From assembly GCA_025345505.1 (NCBI GenBank), contig JANVCC010000120.1, forward strand, positions 7,344,053-7,408,052: DNA of 64,000 nucleotides. Direction: 5' to 3'. Positions 23,061-35,219 of the stretch are shown here, in pieces. A program made the position numbers and the translations under genes. Numbering within the stretch: the first letter of the stretch is position 1; each line of letters begins with the position of its first letter. Below the pieces are notes generated by a model that ran no database searches, was not told where the DNA came from, and saw only the letters and a list, made by a program, of their open reading frames with translations. The DNA is from Todiramphus chloris collaris. Lineage: Eukaryota > Chordata > Aves > Coraciiformes > Alcedinidae.

Positions 23061-23425
23061 CACAAAGCAAAAGAAAAGGAAGCAGAAATGGATGGAAATG
23101 AAAGTTTAAAATCTCAGCATGAAGCACGTTTGAGATATATCTGAATAGTGTTTCAAGGAAAACGAGACGTGATCTGAAGTCAACACAAATGACACAGAAA
23201 TTGCCTTAAAAATTCCCCTCATTTTAATGAATGTGATGCAGGAGAGGCTTTTTTACCTGCAGTTTTGCATTACTCTCCTAGCTCTGCAGGAGAAGGCATT
23301 CTCGTTCCAGAGAGCAATTTTTTGGCAAATTATTAGTCAAAACTCTTTTATTTGGAGTGTAACTTGATGCTAACCAGAAGAATTCTGCTCCAGCTTGACT
23401 GAGACTCCCCCAGTATAAAACAAAC
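23061..23425. other. AT-rich block, possible conserved element
   Basis: CpG-poor sequence with CATTTTAATGAATGTG near 23220 and GGCAAATTATTAGTC near 23323. Confidence 0.35.
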
Positions 23426-23944
23426 CCCCGTTCCTACAGCATCAGTGTGCAGAATGTTTCATGGCTCAGGGCAGAGGGAGGCAGAGGCAGAGGAGCACAT
23501 CCCGGGACACGGATCCTGCAGGAGAGGTGGGAAGGAGCTGGAGGGACAGGAGGGAGGTGGCCAGGTGCTGGAGAAGCTGCGGGGAGATGCGTGGGTATGG
23601 GTGTTGATGACGGTGAAGGCAGCAGCGGAGGTGAGCCAAGGCAGGTCCAACTGACTCATGTGTTTCTGATGCCCATGCAAAGGATTGTGGCATAGAAGAC
23701 AGCCAGGAAACAGGCAGCAGGAACCAGCCCTGGTAACAGCTCTGACCATCATGTGCTGCAGCCAGGACTCTCGAAAAGCTAGAGCGATGAAAAATAAATA
23801 AAGGAAACATTCCAGACTGCTGCAGCCTCCCCAAATTGCACTCCTGACTTTTAACACCCCATCTGCCAGCTGGTGCTAAAAAATTAATTTAGTGCAGAAG
23901 ATGATAAAGTGTGTGTCTGGAGCTGGACATGCCCAGCAGCCCAG
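23426..23944. other. Spacer
   Basis: A purine-rich segment (23450-23640) followed by balanced unique DNA. Overlapping frames on both strands, no gene. Confidence 0.4.
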
Positions 23945-24098
23945 CCACAGCTCACGGCTCAGCCTGGCCACAGCTCACGGATCAGCCCAGCCACAGCTCA
24001 CGGCTCATCCTGGCCACGGCTCATGGCTCAGCTTGGCCACGGCTCACGGCACATCCTGGCCACAGCTCAGCCCGGCCACAGCTCGTGGCTCAGCCCGG
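23945..24098. repeat. 23-bp minisatellite, about seven copies
   Basis: Units of the form CCACAGCTCACGGCTCAGCC plus three bases start at 23945, 23968, 23991, 24014, 24037 and 24060. One unit is shortened to 16 bp and a last copy starts at 24076. The period of 23 shifts the frame each time, so the peptide repeats seen in all plus frames here are artefacts. Confidence 0.95.
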
Positions 24099-24340
24099 TC
24101 TGCAGTCACAGGCCATAGTGGGCAAGGCAGCAGCAGCACTGGGGGCACAGCAGAGCCCTGCACGAGGGGCAGGTTAGAGCTGGTAGCCCGTGGAGCCAGG
24201 CCAGGCTCAGGGCTCATTCCAGGTAGTCTGGAAGAGCAGGAGCAAGCTGATGAGCTCTGGAACAAGAGCCCACTGTTTGGTTTCACTTCAGGTCAGCTGG
24301 AAGGCTTCCTAGTACCTGTCTGCGGCTCTGTGGCATAAAA
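24099..24340. other. Spacer
   Basis: GC-rich unique DNA, no gene. Confidence 0.4.
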
Positions 24341-24725
24341 GATGTTCATCAGAAAGTATTTCGTCTTGATGATATTCTATCTTTCCTGGCAACTGGCTCA
24401 GATGCACCATTATAGTTATTTTGGGAAGTTAGTTTAATACAGGCTTTTCTCTCGTTTGGTGTATCCCTCCCAAGAGACGGCTGCCTTTCATTGCAGGGAC
24501 CATAATCAGATTCTTCATGTATTAGTAATTACCTAGGAAGAAGCTATAAATATAATGAACATGCCAATGCTTCCTAAAGGAGCCAGTAGTTACTTTCAGA
24601 GAAATTAATTATCTGTGAAAATCACATCAAATAAATAACATTATCCTGGAATATCTGATATAAGTCATCATTTCAGAGACTAGGGAGGACCACTAGATCA
24701 TCTGCTGTCACCTCATTTATAATGC
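24341..24725. promoter_or_regulatory. AT-rich block, candidate conserved element
   Basis: CpG-poor, with GTATTAGTAATTACC near 24520, GAAATTAATTATCTG near 24601 and CAAATAAATAACATT near 24628. Confidence 0.4.
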
Positions 24726-25095
24726 GGGCCATCAAACTTCACCCAGCTCTGTGTCAGTGGAGCCCTTGTCTCCTGTGCATCTGACTGTAGCTGGTGCTTG
24801 GGTTGGGCTCCTCTCGCAGCCATGGAGAACACACCTTCCCTGGGCGGAACGTGCACGTGCCCAAGGAATCCATCTCCTTTCTGCCCAGTGCCAGCAATTC
24901 CCCCAGTCCTCCATTCCTCTGCCACCTTGTTTGGCAGCTGCTGCCCCGGAGCGGAGCCACCGGCCGCACGTGAGCGTCAGAGCCGAGAGCAGGGGGGAAA
25001 AGCCACTCGGTACACGGTGTTTGCCATGGTCCTTGCTGCTGATTCTCACCTTTCAAGGAAGGGAAAAAAGGACGTGGCTGCTTTTGTTTTAATTA
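24726..25095. other. GC-rich spacer
   Basis: Overlapping ~100-codon frames on both strands. No gene. Confidence 0.45.
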
Positions 25096-25380
25096 GTGTC
25101 TAGTCTCTGTTACGACTTGACATCTTCATTTAATTTTGTTTGCAATATACACGTAGAGAATGATAATGTGATACAGTAATGATCGTTCCTGAGACAGTCA
25201 CTTATTCAAAATATTACTCCTGTTTAATCAGTGCAGTCGAGTGATTTATTGACTCGCATAACCAATCTCGCCCGGCGTTTCACCATAATTAAAACAACCA
25301 CATTCCTGGAGTCCGTCTGCATATAATAAATTGTAAAAAACCGTGTCAGGGCAACATTAATACTGATGATCCACACGTGT
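25096..25380. promoter_or_regulatory. Strong candidate conserved non-coding element
   Basis: An AT-rich island with TTCATTTAATTTTG near 25124, TACAGTAATGATCG near 25173, GAGTGATTTATTGACTCGC near 25240, CATAATTAAAACAACC near 25284 and CATTAATACTGATG near 25354. No reading frame of interest. Confidence 0.5.
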
Positions 25381-26000
25381 GACGGTCGAGTCCCTCTGAA
25401 CTAGGGCTCGTCCTCTCCCTGCTGGCAAGGAGCTGGAGTTTGGGAACTGGGATACTTTGGTCATGTCCAGTTGAACCTGGGAAAGCGCATTTAGGGCTTT
25501 TCCTGTGAGTGCTCTGGGGGAGTAAGGCTATGGTTTTAGCAGACGGAATTGCCCGATTCCTTCTCGATTTACAGAGGGAGGGCAGTGCCGGGACAAGCTT
25601 GGTGATGCTCAGTCTGGAGCAGACCCCAAAACCAGGGCAGTGGCTGAGGAACCCAAGTCAGCCACTCACTTCATTCTGGGCCTTGGCAGGAGTCAGTGAA
25701 TTCGCAGCCTCAGAGGCAGAAGGACATGGTGACACAAGCGTTGGAAATAGGGTGAGTAAATCTGATTCTCCTGGCTGAGCTGAAAGGAACATGAAGGCGA
25801 ATGTCACACTCTGTCTCCCGTTCCTTTTCCCCATCAACACCTGCCTGAGCTCTCCCGATGGCTCCCTGTGACCCGCTGCATCATATCCTCCTGGACCCGA
25901 TGATAATTTCATTTCTGTTATCACAGGGTTTGTGAAATTTCTTTCTCTTGAGTCAAATTCCAACAACCAAATCGCAGGAGTATTCTGAAAAAATGTAGTG
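25381..26000. other. Mixed spacer
   Basis: A 136-codon minus frame (25658-26068) and an 89-codon plus frame overlap. Both are domain-free. Confidence 0.4.
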
Positions 26001-26235
26001 GAAGATGTCAGCTTGTCGTTGAGAAAAGAACAACTGTCAAAACCCAAAGATTTTCTGCCAAAACCCACTGAAAAATGTTGGCTGAAAACTGCAGAGAGAG
26101 AGAAGCCAGTCCAAAAGAGTCAGTTTGGGTGTTGTCAGCCTTTTTTTTGACAAAAATTCTAAATATTTTGAAGAAAGGAGATAGCTTCCAGGAATTTCTG
26201 TTTTCAGCAGCTCTGTTTTCTGTGATTTCTGACCC
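26001..26235. other. AT-richer patch
   Basis: A CpG-poor patch around 26030-26230 with a T8 run near 26142. No gene or repeat recognised. Confidence 0.3.
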
Positions 26236-27400
26236 GGAATTCCCTGCTGGGAGCCACACCAGTGCCCCTGACCTGCCACAGTGCCAGTCCTGGGTCCACG
26301 AGAGCCACACAGAAGATCCTTCATGGCTTCAGTGGAGCTCTGCTGCTCCTCATCACCAGGACCCTCCGTGGGGAAGGGCAGGTTAGCTGGGCGATTAGAG
26401 AAGAGTGCCTTCAGTTCTGCTTCTATTTCTCTTTTTTTTATTGGTATGACCTTTTTTGCTCCAAGTTACCCAGTGCTGATGAAGCGTTGTGGAAAAAATG
26501 AAGATGTGAGTCTGGTTCTGGCCCAAGTCCCTCTGAGGTTGACGTCACCGGAAGCCAGCACCGTGCCGAGACCGCCGCGCTGGTTGGCACCAGCCTGGGC
26601 TCAGAGGAGGCAGCAGGGATGGGACAATCTGGGCAGCTTTGGCTTTGGCTCAGCCCTGGGGCTGGTGCAGCCAACTCCAGATGCCGGGCTCTGCCGGCTG
26701 CCAGCTGCTGGTGATGGCCACGGCCGGAGCCTTGCTCCCAGCCTGGTATGGAGGAGGTTAATGGGTTCCTGCTGTGGAAACAGAAAGCGAAAAGCAGCTG
26801 CTTGCAGTGAAACCTGCAGCCCGAGGCAGTCAGCTCGGAGAGGGTTGGGGGTGAGGCAGGGAAAGGGCTCAAGGTGCTGCAGGGCAGAGAAAATCAGCTG
26901 GATGACATTCGACTCTCACCTGAGGCTCTTATCCATGTGTTGAAATGCTGTGATGCTATTTAAGTGCTAGGAAAGGACTTCACTCTCCCCTGCCTTTGCT
27001 GCTTCACGCTGGGCTCGTTGAGCTGTAGTGGCGAGACCGGCACCTTGCTGGAGAGCATCTTCATATCCAGCACAAGCCGGCCCCGTGCTCCGCACGGCTG
27101 CGACGGAGGATGTCCCGCGGTGCTGCCCTTGGGAGGCAGCTGCTGCCGACTGGCAGGGACCCCTGGGCCCTGCTTTCAGCTTTTCACTGTTCACCAGGAA
27201 ATGAAAAAGCCACCCCAGGACACAGGTATTTGTTGCCCAGAAGGTTCCGTGGTTTCAGGCCGCTCTGGCTGCGATGCTCCTGCGGCTGCTGTGCGCTCTC
27301 TGCTCCGCTCCTTCCAGCGTTCCTGTCTCTTCCCTTGCACGTGAGCACTGTGCTGCCATTGCTCACAGAATATTTTGCCTTGGCGCTTTTTCAAGCCAAT
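26236..27400. other. GC-rich spacer
   Basis: The largest frame is 220 codons on plus (26281-26943), opposed by a 144-codon minus frame. Translations are Ser/Pro/Arg/Leu-rich without domains. No gene called. Confidence 0.4.
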
Positions 27401-30020
27401 ATTTTCTTTAGCAGCTTCCTCCGGCTCAGAGATAGAGAGGCTTGGGCATCTGCTTTTCCCTTGAAGTTCAATGCCAGTTGTTCGTTAAGATAAGGGAAAG
27501 GAGATGAAGAATTCAGGGCCTTTGGCCACCCACTCCGAAGGATTTCAGAGGAAATTATTTTATTTCATGGGACTGGGATCAGAAGCAAAGCATTTGGCTG
27601 CTTACCTGCAGGCTGACTTGGTGTAGCTGATGGCAGAGCCGCAGTCCCTTGGGAAGGGGTGGCCCTGGCATGGCGATGGGTATCCTGCCCCGACGGGCAC
27701 GGAGCAGAGCCCGGTCTGGCCGCAGGCAGGAGGTGCAGGGCAGAGCAGGCAGAGCTGCCTCTTGCTCATGGGGTTTGGCAGCCCTTGGAACCACTGTAAG
27801 GCCATTTCATGCTTGGAGAGCTTGACAAACAGGAGTGATTTATAGCTCCTGGGTCTGATTTTCCTTGCTGTGTGTGCCACTCCAGCAGTGGCACAACCCG
27901 GGGTAAGCCACCCTCGGAAACACCTGGGAGTTCTGTTTTAAAATTAAAGCCTTAGCTGATGAACAGGAACAGGAGCTTGAAGGGGAGTAAAAGGTGTCAA
28001 ACCCCAACAGTTTCCCTGCAGTGACAGGAGCAGCACACGTGTGTCTGTGCCAGGGCGAGAAGCAGCCCAAACGCCACATGAGCATGTGAGAGTAAAATTA
28101 CTGAACAGAATTAGTTCTGGTTTCACTCAAACCAGGACAGAGAGAAAGCACAAAGGTGTGGGAGTCAGAAGGAATAAGAACCAGTTGCTCTAATTGCCCT
28201 GCTGGTCCAGCCAAGCGTGCTACTGAGGGTGGGATCTGTCCCTGGGAGGAGGCATCGGGGACACGTGGAGCCACCACAGCCCCTGGGCACACGGGGTCAG
28301 AGGAAAGTGTTGCTAGAATCCGTCACCAGCCTGCCTGCCCACCGCTGCCCAGAGCTGTCACGGCGAGGGCACCGTGTGAGATGGGATGTCACCTTGCAGC
28401 CACAGGCCAGGGCCACAGGAGCACTTACGTGGGAAGCGGCTATGTGGCTGGCATGGGAACGTGTGACCAGGTCTGGGGGCAGAGCTGGTGCCACTGCGGC
28501 CGTGCCAGACCCTGTGCCATGTGCTGCCCCAGCTCAGGCAGTGACCTGCACGGTCCTGCCTTGCACATGGATAAGGTCGTATGATTTAGCACTCAAGTAG
28601 GTGAATAATATTTATTTCTCTCTGCCACGCAGCGCGGCTGTGTTGGTGCTGTGAGCAGCTGGCACGCAGCGGGTCAGCCTGCTCGAGTGCACCCACCCAG
28701 TTTGTACAGCAGCCCCCGGGCTGGGAGGGGGTCCTGTCCAGGACCTGGCACGCAGCTGGAAAACAGAGTTTGCAAGGGCTCAGAGTCAGGAGGGAAAGCT
28801 ACTCTTGTCTAGAAATGATTCCCTGCCGAGGAAATAGCGTTGGCTCTTTGTTAGAGTGCAGCAAGCGCGTCACAGCCAGCCTGAGGAGAGCTGCAAGCGA
28901 GCGGGTGGGCTCAGAGGGCTCCCTACCAGCAGAGCCCCTTCCCCAGCTCGCTGCCCTTGGGCAGAGGCAGAGGCCGGAGCACCCGGCTCCCTCCGCTCGC
29001 AAGATGCGATTGCCACCTACAGTCCCCGCTCCCGCATTTCTGCTGGCGGAGGGGAGCTCCCCGCAGCTCGCCCACTGGGCCTGGCGCAGCTCGCTTGCGT
29101 TCTCTGCCCCGCATGGGGCTGGGGCAGGGTCCTGGCAACTTGGACAGCGTTTGGTCACCCCTCGGGGAGCTCCCTGCTGCTGCCCGGGAAGGGGTTGGGC
29201 TGGGATGAACTGGCAAATCCAGCAAGAGCTAGCAAAGCCTGGCAGGTTTGTTCTTCCCAGCCTGGGAAGAGAGCCAGGGCCAGCAGAAGAGGGGAGCACC
29301 ACATCCCTGTCCTCCCAAGGGGCCCCAGCATCCCTGAGCATCCCACCGCCCCATCGGGACAGCAGCACCCAGCAGCAGGGGCTGTGCCTGCCCGGGGTGC
29401 GAGCCCTGTCTGGAAGCCCAGAGACTGGTTGGGGGGGCTCAGCTTCATTATCATTTATTACCTGCACCAGCTTCGATTGTAACGTGTCGCTTCGTGATTG
29501 AAGTGGAAAGGACTCGCCTGACTTGTCAGCTGAGCACGTTTCTCCGGGTGTCACAGAGGCAGGGACACCGAGCCCCTCAGCACCCGCAGCCGGGGACGCG
29601 GGGACTGCCCGGGACAGGGCAGACTGGCAGAGCTAGAGACAGCCCGTTCGATCTGTCCCGGCCCCCATCAATTCACAACGGTTCCACAGTATTTGAGGAA
29701 CAGCAGAAAAGTTCTGATTCAGGTCATAAAAAACCCACAACAGAAGACTGTGCTGAAGTTGAAATTACCTTGACACAGCGGAAGAGGAGCTGCGTGCTGT
29801 GGTGCGAGGGGTGATGCGTTCCGTCCTGGTACGTACGAGAGGGGCACCGCTCGGGCAGCGCCCAGCGCGGCGGGGGTGACCCGGCCCTTGGCACAGTCCC
29901 CACGGACCTGGGGATTTTCCTCCTGGCGCGTTCCTGCCTCCTGCGCACGACGTCTGCAGCGCCCGCTGCTCCTCCTACAGCCTGTTTGCACTGCCTCGGC
30001 AGCACAGCCCCAGCCCCATC
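27401..30020. other. Long GC-rich spacer
   Basis: Contains long overlapping frames, the extremes being 243 codons (plus, 28770-29501) and 251 codons (minus, 28799-29554) over the same DNA. That mutual overlap and the Pro/Ala/Gly/Ser-rich translations argue against coding. No CR1 or LTR was recognised, and there are no AT-rich islands apart from short patches near 27540 and 27940. Confidence 0.4.
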
Positions 30021-30620
30021 TGTGATTACAAATTAGCAGCCTAATCCCAAGTAATTTTTTTGCCTGAAGATGCTTGTCTCTATCTGATTTTTAGTCTGCC
30101 TTTACCAGCTGCTCCTGCTGCTGCCCTTTGCAATTTATTTCGCATGTGACTTACACTAGATAAAAAAAAATCTGTCTGGTTTTCTCCACTGTCAAGCATC
30201 CCTTTGGCTGGAGACGGTGTTTTATGTGCTCTGCAGTATGAGGGGAGCTCTGCCAGCACCCTGGTCTCTTCTTTTCCTTGGGATTTATTGACTACAGTGA
30301 GGTCCTGCTCTAATCTTCTCCTCTCACACCCTGTTTCTTTCCCTAAGAACCGCTAAGCTCCTCAACTTGCCGGTATCATCTCCATTATGGGCAGAGCTCT
30401 GCGCTGGCTTACACCCTGTGCAATCCTATTGAAGGGCTGGGCAGTGCCGTGCATCCGAATCGGCATGGATTTTTTGCCTTGAATAGCCTGTTTTGTGCAT
30501 GCTCCGGGGAAGACAACCAGCCTCACTAACAACTGAAATCCTTCCAAAAGGGATTTTAAATGTTTCAGCTCAACGTCACTAATGGTAAATCTAGCTATTC
30601 ACTGCCAGCGCTCTGTGCAG
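30021..30620. other. Mixed, AT-richer stretch
   Basis: Begins with TGATTACAAATTAGCAGCC near 30021 and CTAATCCCAAGTAATTTTTTTG, then becomes balanced unique DNA. A conserved element is possible at 30020-30180. Confidence 0.3.
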
Positions 30621-31220
30621 AGGTTTTGACCCTGCACTGTGCCACTGCCAGTGCTCAGGGGATGCTGCTCACAGTCCCGCTGGGTCTCTCTGTTTCCCCT
30701 CTTGTCTGCCAGCTGGGACCCCCAGCCGTGGCCCTGCCTGGGGCCGGGGGGCTCGCCCCTTATACTGGGGAGAGGCCTTTGCCTCCCAGAGCTCCTGGGG
30801 ATGGATGGTGAGTGCCCGGGGGAAGCCACGCTGCCAGTGCCAGCCTGGGGCAGGGGGTACCAGCAGCACCTGCTGCCTGGGGCACAGGTTTTTGTTTGAG
30901 CCACCACGGATCTCTTCTGACTAGAGGGGAGATGAGGGAACAACTGGCCCACCTAGGGCACGGTGGTCACTGGGTTCCTTGTTCTGTGGTTCTCTCCCAG
31001 CTGCGGGTGGGTTCCAGGCTTGCCTGCTGTCCCTGGGCAGCTGGCACTGGGTGATTTCTCCTCCACAGCTCTGTCTGCACACAAGGCTGTGCCCGGAGCC
31101 CCTCTGCAGATGTGAGCCGTGGCCCCGACAGCGCGAGCAAGCCGCTCCGGGCACGCACGTTCCTGCGCCGCGTTTCGAGTCAGTGCCGTTGTGCAGACAG
31201 TGATATCCCTGGGATCCAAG
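30621..31220. other. GC-rich spacer
   Basis: Overlapping frames in all directions, no domains. Confidence 0.45.
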
Positions 31221-32000
31221 CTAGGAGATGAGCAAAAAATTACATCAGGCTTTTACTAAAGAAAGAAAAGCAAGAATATAAGAAGCCTCAGAAAACGCTC
31301 TGGAGAAATTTCTGTTTTGGCATTCCTGCCTCCTGCCTGTCTGGGGCTTGTCAGCTGCTGACAAGCAGTAAATGAAATGGGCAGACGCTGTCAGCTGCTG
31401 GTGGGAACACTGGTCTGGTTCTTCCTCTGCCACTCAGCTCTGCCAGCCCGAATGGAAGGAGCGAAGCAAAAGTCTCTGAGCTGCTCCCGTCCCTCCCCAC
31501 TGCTGTAGTGGGAAGCCCAGGGGACCCCCACCAGCAATTATCTCATCAACAGCCTCTGTGTCTTACTGTCTCTGGAGACAGCTATTAGCAGTGTGGGCTC
31601 TGGCCCTGGGGATGGCCCAAGAACTGCGTGTGCATCCTCACACAACTTGATCCTCCAGCTTAGCAAAGCCCACGGGGCTTCACATTGCTCACAGGTTTCT
31701 CAGGGGACTTTGGGGTACCAAAACTATGAGGTTTCTGAGGATGCTTCTGCCTCTCTCTGTAGGAAGCACATTCCCAGTCTTGCTGGAGCCATGCACACTG
31801 CGTTTGGATGCTGCCCCGGGAACACGGATGTGGGCACTGGTGGGAGCAGATCTGAACCCTGGAGGAGCTCCCACGGAAAGCAGCTGTAGGAGGTTCAGCA
31901 GAGAGCAGCACGTTTGCAGGTAACCCCCCCTGGGACAGAGCAAGGCCTCACCTTGCAGCCCCAGCCATGTGCCCGGGCTGTTAGCAGCTCGCTCTGGAGC
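31221..32000. other. Mixed spacer
   Basis: Balanced unique DNA, CpG-poor in places. The 144-codon minus frame (31689-32123) runs into the next island and has no domain. Confidence 0.4.
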
Positions 32001-32290
32001 AGGGTTGCCTTCCCTGATTGCTAATTTAGATTTTCCTGCCATCCCACACACTGGAATCAGGGGAAATAAAATTACAGACTTACTCACTCTTTTTGTACAA
32101 CTGATGTGCTGATTACCTGTCAATCATGGAATTGCATTAACATCTGACAGTGTGTGCATAACAATTACCCCCATCAAATTAAGGAAACCTTTCACACGCT
32201 GGGAGAGAGAGGGAGGAAATTCAATCAGCGTAATTAGTTCAATCAGAAAAGATCTTCTTTTCATCAAGAAGGGGAAAAATGTACAGTAAA
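32001..32290. promoter_or_regulatory. Candidate conserved enhancer with PBX-MEIS-type site
   Basis: A CpG-poor AT-rich island. The minus strand of 32117-32126 reads TGATTGACAG, the classical composite decamer for PBX with MEIS/PREP partners. Around it are GGAATTGCATTAACATC, CATAACAATTACC, CATCAAATTAAGG and GCGTAATTAGTTCAATC. The decamer match is exact. That the site is used is inference. Confidence 0.5.
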
Positions 32291-33005
32291 AGCAGGATGG
32301 GAGACAGGTACCTCTCCAGGCCGAGAGGTCGGTTGCGCACACATGGCGTGGTGTGGCCGAGGGCTCGACAGGCTCCGTGCTTCCTCCCCGCCAGAATTCC
32401 TCACTTCCTGGCTCCCCAAATACTTTTTTATAGTTTCTGGGCAAGGTCCTTCCCGGAGGCTCTGCTGCTTTCCCTGCCCACCTCCTGGGAGGTGACGTGG
32501 GAGGAGGTGGGCTCCCAGCACCCCCACAGCGGTTCCCCCGCACCCCGAAACGGCAGCCGGAGGAGGTGGGTGCCCAGGGGTGTCGGGGTGCAGGGGCTGC
32601 CTCAGCTCTGCGGGGCATGCTCTCGACAGGGGATCTGTTTCATGTTCCCTGTGGAGGGGCAGGGGGTTATTAATGCCAATTACTAACAGCAGAAACGAGA
32701 GAGGAAGGAAAGCTCAATTAGCAACTGTGCAAATGAATCTGGAGTAGCGCTGCCGAGCGCACAGAGGAGGGGATGTACACAGTGCCAGGGCCGGGCAGGG
32801 CTTTGCCACCTCCTCCCTGATGTTTGCAGCAAAACCCCCCAGCATCGCCATGCGCTCCGGGAAGGAAGAGGCAGAGGGGGCCGGGGAAGCCTGGGGTGTT
32901 GAGTGTGCCCTTCTGCCAGCCCCCTCCCTTAAACCTGGGCACGAAACAGTGCCGAGGCTGAAAGTGGCTGAACCAAGATGAGACCTGAGGTGGTTTTATC
33001 CAGAG
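32291..33005. other. GC-rich spacer
   Basis: Overlapping frames (135 codons plus, 164 minus), no domains. A short TTATTAATGCCAATTACTAAC patch near 32667 is AT-rich. Confidence 0.4.
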
Positions 33006-33059
33006 AGCTGAGATACGTAAAGCAGCTGAGATACGTAAAGCAGCTGAGATACGTAAAGC
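33006..33059. repeat. 18-bp tandem repeat, three identical copies
   Basis: The unit AGCTGAGATACGTAAAGC starts at 33006, 33024 and 33042, with a partial fourth unit from 33060. Copies are identical, suggesting recent expansion or a polymorphic locus. The 18-bp period gives a six-residue peptide repeat on minus (SCFTYL-type), which is not evidence of coding. Confidence 0.97.
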
Positions 33060-35219
33060 AGCTGGAATGAGAAGGACTTCTCAGCACGGCTAGCAAAAGC
33101 CAGTGGAGTGACAAAAGGAAGCTCTGTCAGTAGTGTTTGAGGCAGGCACGTGTGTCAAAGGACTCCTGAATTTTTGCTGGGTAAATTATTTTGTAATTAA
33201 ATTCACGCTGAAAGGCAGAAGCGTTCCTGCCACTGGGGAAGTGAGCTGTAGCAAGGTCAGGTAGTCGTGGCATCTTTGCTCCAGTATTGGCTCCGTTTGC
33301 TGTGAAGGTTTCACCCAGAAGAGGCCCTTCTTGCAGGCAGATCCCTTTGTTTCAGAGCGTGCTGTGGGGTCCAGGTGCCCTGGAGAGGATGTAGCTGGAG
33401 AAGATGTGGAATTCTTGATTTCTAAGCATAAGGTAAATAAGCATCTCTAGGGATGGAGGAGCAGAGCTGCTCTCGCCTGAGGCAGGCAAGTGGCCCTTGC
33501 AGCGTGTTTTTCTGTAGGTCTGATGTGCTCGTTAGTTTTCACATCCCAGCTCCACTCTAGGATCAGGCCCAACTTTGCAGAACTGTGCAGAAGACTGGAA
33601 GGCCCCAGTCCCCATCCACCAGCCTTCATAAGCAGCAGGCAGACAGGAGGAGCAGAAACCCCCGGCAGGGGGAATGGGGAGAGGTGCTGGTACCCCGGCC
33701 CATGCCGGTTCTCTCTGAGTGACGGTACAAAGTCAGGTTAATTTTCTTTTCCCAAAATATGGTCTATAAATGAATAAGCAAGTAAATAAAGCAGTCCTCT
33801 CTCAGCAGTCTTCCTGCCATCTGTTTACCATTACCAGCTGGCATCTACCCATTAGTTTATATCTCCCTTTCGTTCCAGAGGATCCAAAGCATCCTGCAAA
33901 CGTTGGGCAATGTTTGGCTCTCACTTGCACCTTCATATGTCCAGAATAACTCAGAGCTGACTTTCTCCTTTAAACATCTGACACTAAGGGTTATTTCACT
34001 GTCTGCTGAAATGCAGACATCCCTGGCAAGCCACAGAGCAGCTGCCTGGGGGTCCTGGGTGGGTGGTGAGAGTCAGGCTGCCGTGGGGACCTGCTCTCAG
34101 CCCCCATCCCCCTGCCCTGGCCCTGCCCGGGGCTGTGCTGCAGAGATTCACCTCCAGAGAGAAACAACTTCTTGTGAGGTGGGCGGAGTGGAAGGTTTCT
34201 CCCCGCAAGCTGCACGTACCTGAGGTCTGCACGAGTTGCACTCTATGGCCAGAGTCAGACAAGGAGGAGCAGAGTGAGGAATTAGAAACGAGTTGTGAAC
34301 AGATGTCAGGTGGAATACTCAGAAATGTATGGAAGGCCCACCAGGATAGACTGATGAGGCAAAAAAAGCTCTGGGCTTGCTCAAGCAACAGCTTCCGTCC
34401 TGGAGGGAAGGGTGCAGGGAGGAGGAACCAGCCTGAGCGGGATCGGTGCCATCGATAGAGAAACTTCTGTTCTGGAAGTTGTCCTCCCGCGGGGCCGCCC
34501 GCTCGCCGGGCATGCTGGCTGCTCTGCTGCGGTTGCACGGCAACAGGGCATTAGGATGCATGATTTAAACATCTTGTCTCCAGTGCTTCCTCTTACCCTG
34601 CGGAGTGGGGAGATGGAGGCAGGTTTCCCTCTCCTTCCACCTCGTCCGTGGCTGCGGTCAGAGAGGGAGGAGGCGATGTGTCTGCACAGGACAGCTCATA
34701 AAGGGGGCAGAAATCCCTTGTGTAGTGATAAAATCAGGAAGTCGATTCTCCTGCTTTGGCTTCCTTCCCTAACCTTGGTTGGAGCAAAAACTTTATTGCG
34801 TGAACAGCTTGGGTGAGTCGTGCTTGTCGCTGGGTAGAAACTTAAAGTCCTTTTTCAGGGAAGAGTTATGTAGGTCCCACCCTGCTGAGCCCCTGCCAGG
34901 AGGGGGGTTCCTTACAACAGCCACTTGGAAGGGGTTGGTGCTGGCTGGGCAGTGCCCCTCTCTCGCCCACCTCCAGCTTTACCCTCCCACGTTCTGTGGC
35001 ACGAGTGGGAGCTGGGAGCTAGCCTTGGCCCCGTGTCGTAGCTGCTTGCTCAGCCCCGAGCACAGCAGCCAAGGAGAAGCAGCTGAGGTTTATCTACGAG
35101 ACCAGGAAGTTTCCTGCATGGACGGTCCCCTGGCACCCCATGCAGTGGTCAGGGCATCATCCCGGCTCCAGCTAACAGTGCGTCGCCCATGGTCATGGGG
35201 CGGGAAGAGACAAAAGCCT
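33060..35219. other. Mixed and GC-rich spacer
   Basis: Mostly unique DNA with an AT-richer patch at 33735-33870 (CTATAAATGAATAAGC, AAGTAAATAAAGC). Frames of 180 codons (minus, 33996-34538) and 148 codons (plus, 34779-35225) lack domains and splice support. Confidence 0.4.

Noticed and set aside
28770..29554. Two long opposite open frames (243 codons plus, 251 codons minus)
   Set aside because: They occupy the same GC-rich DNA, are Pro/Ala/Gly/Ser-rich, lack any domain, and have no splice or promoter support.
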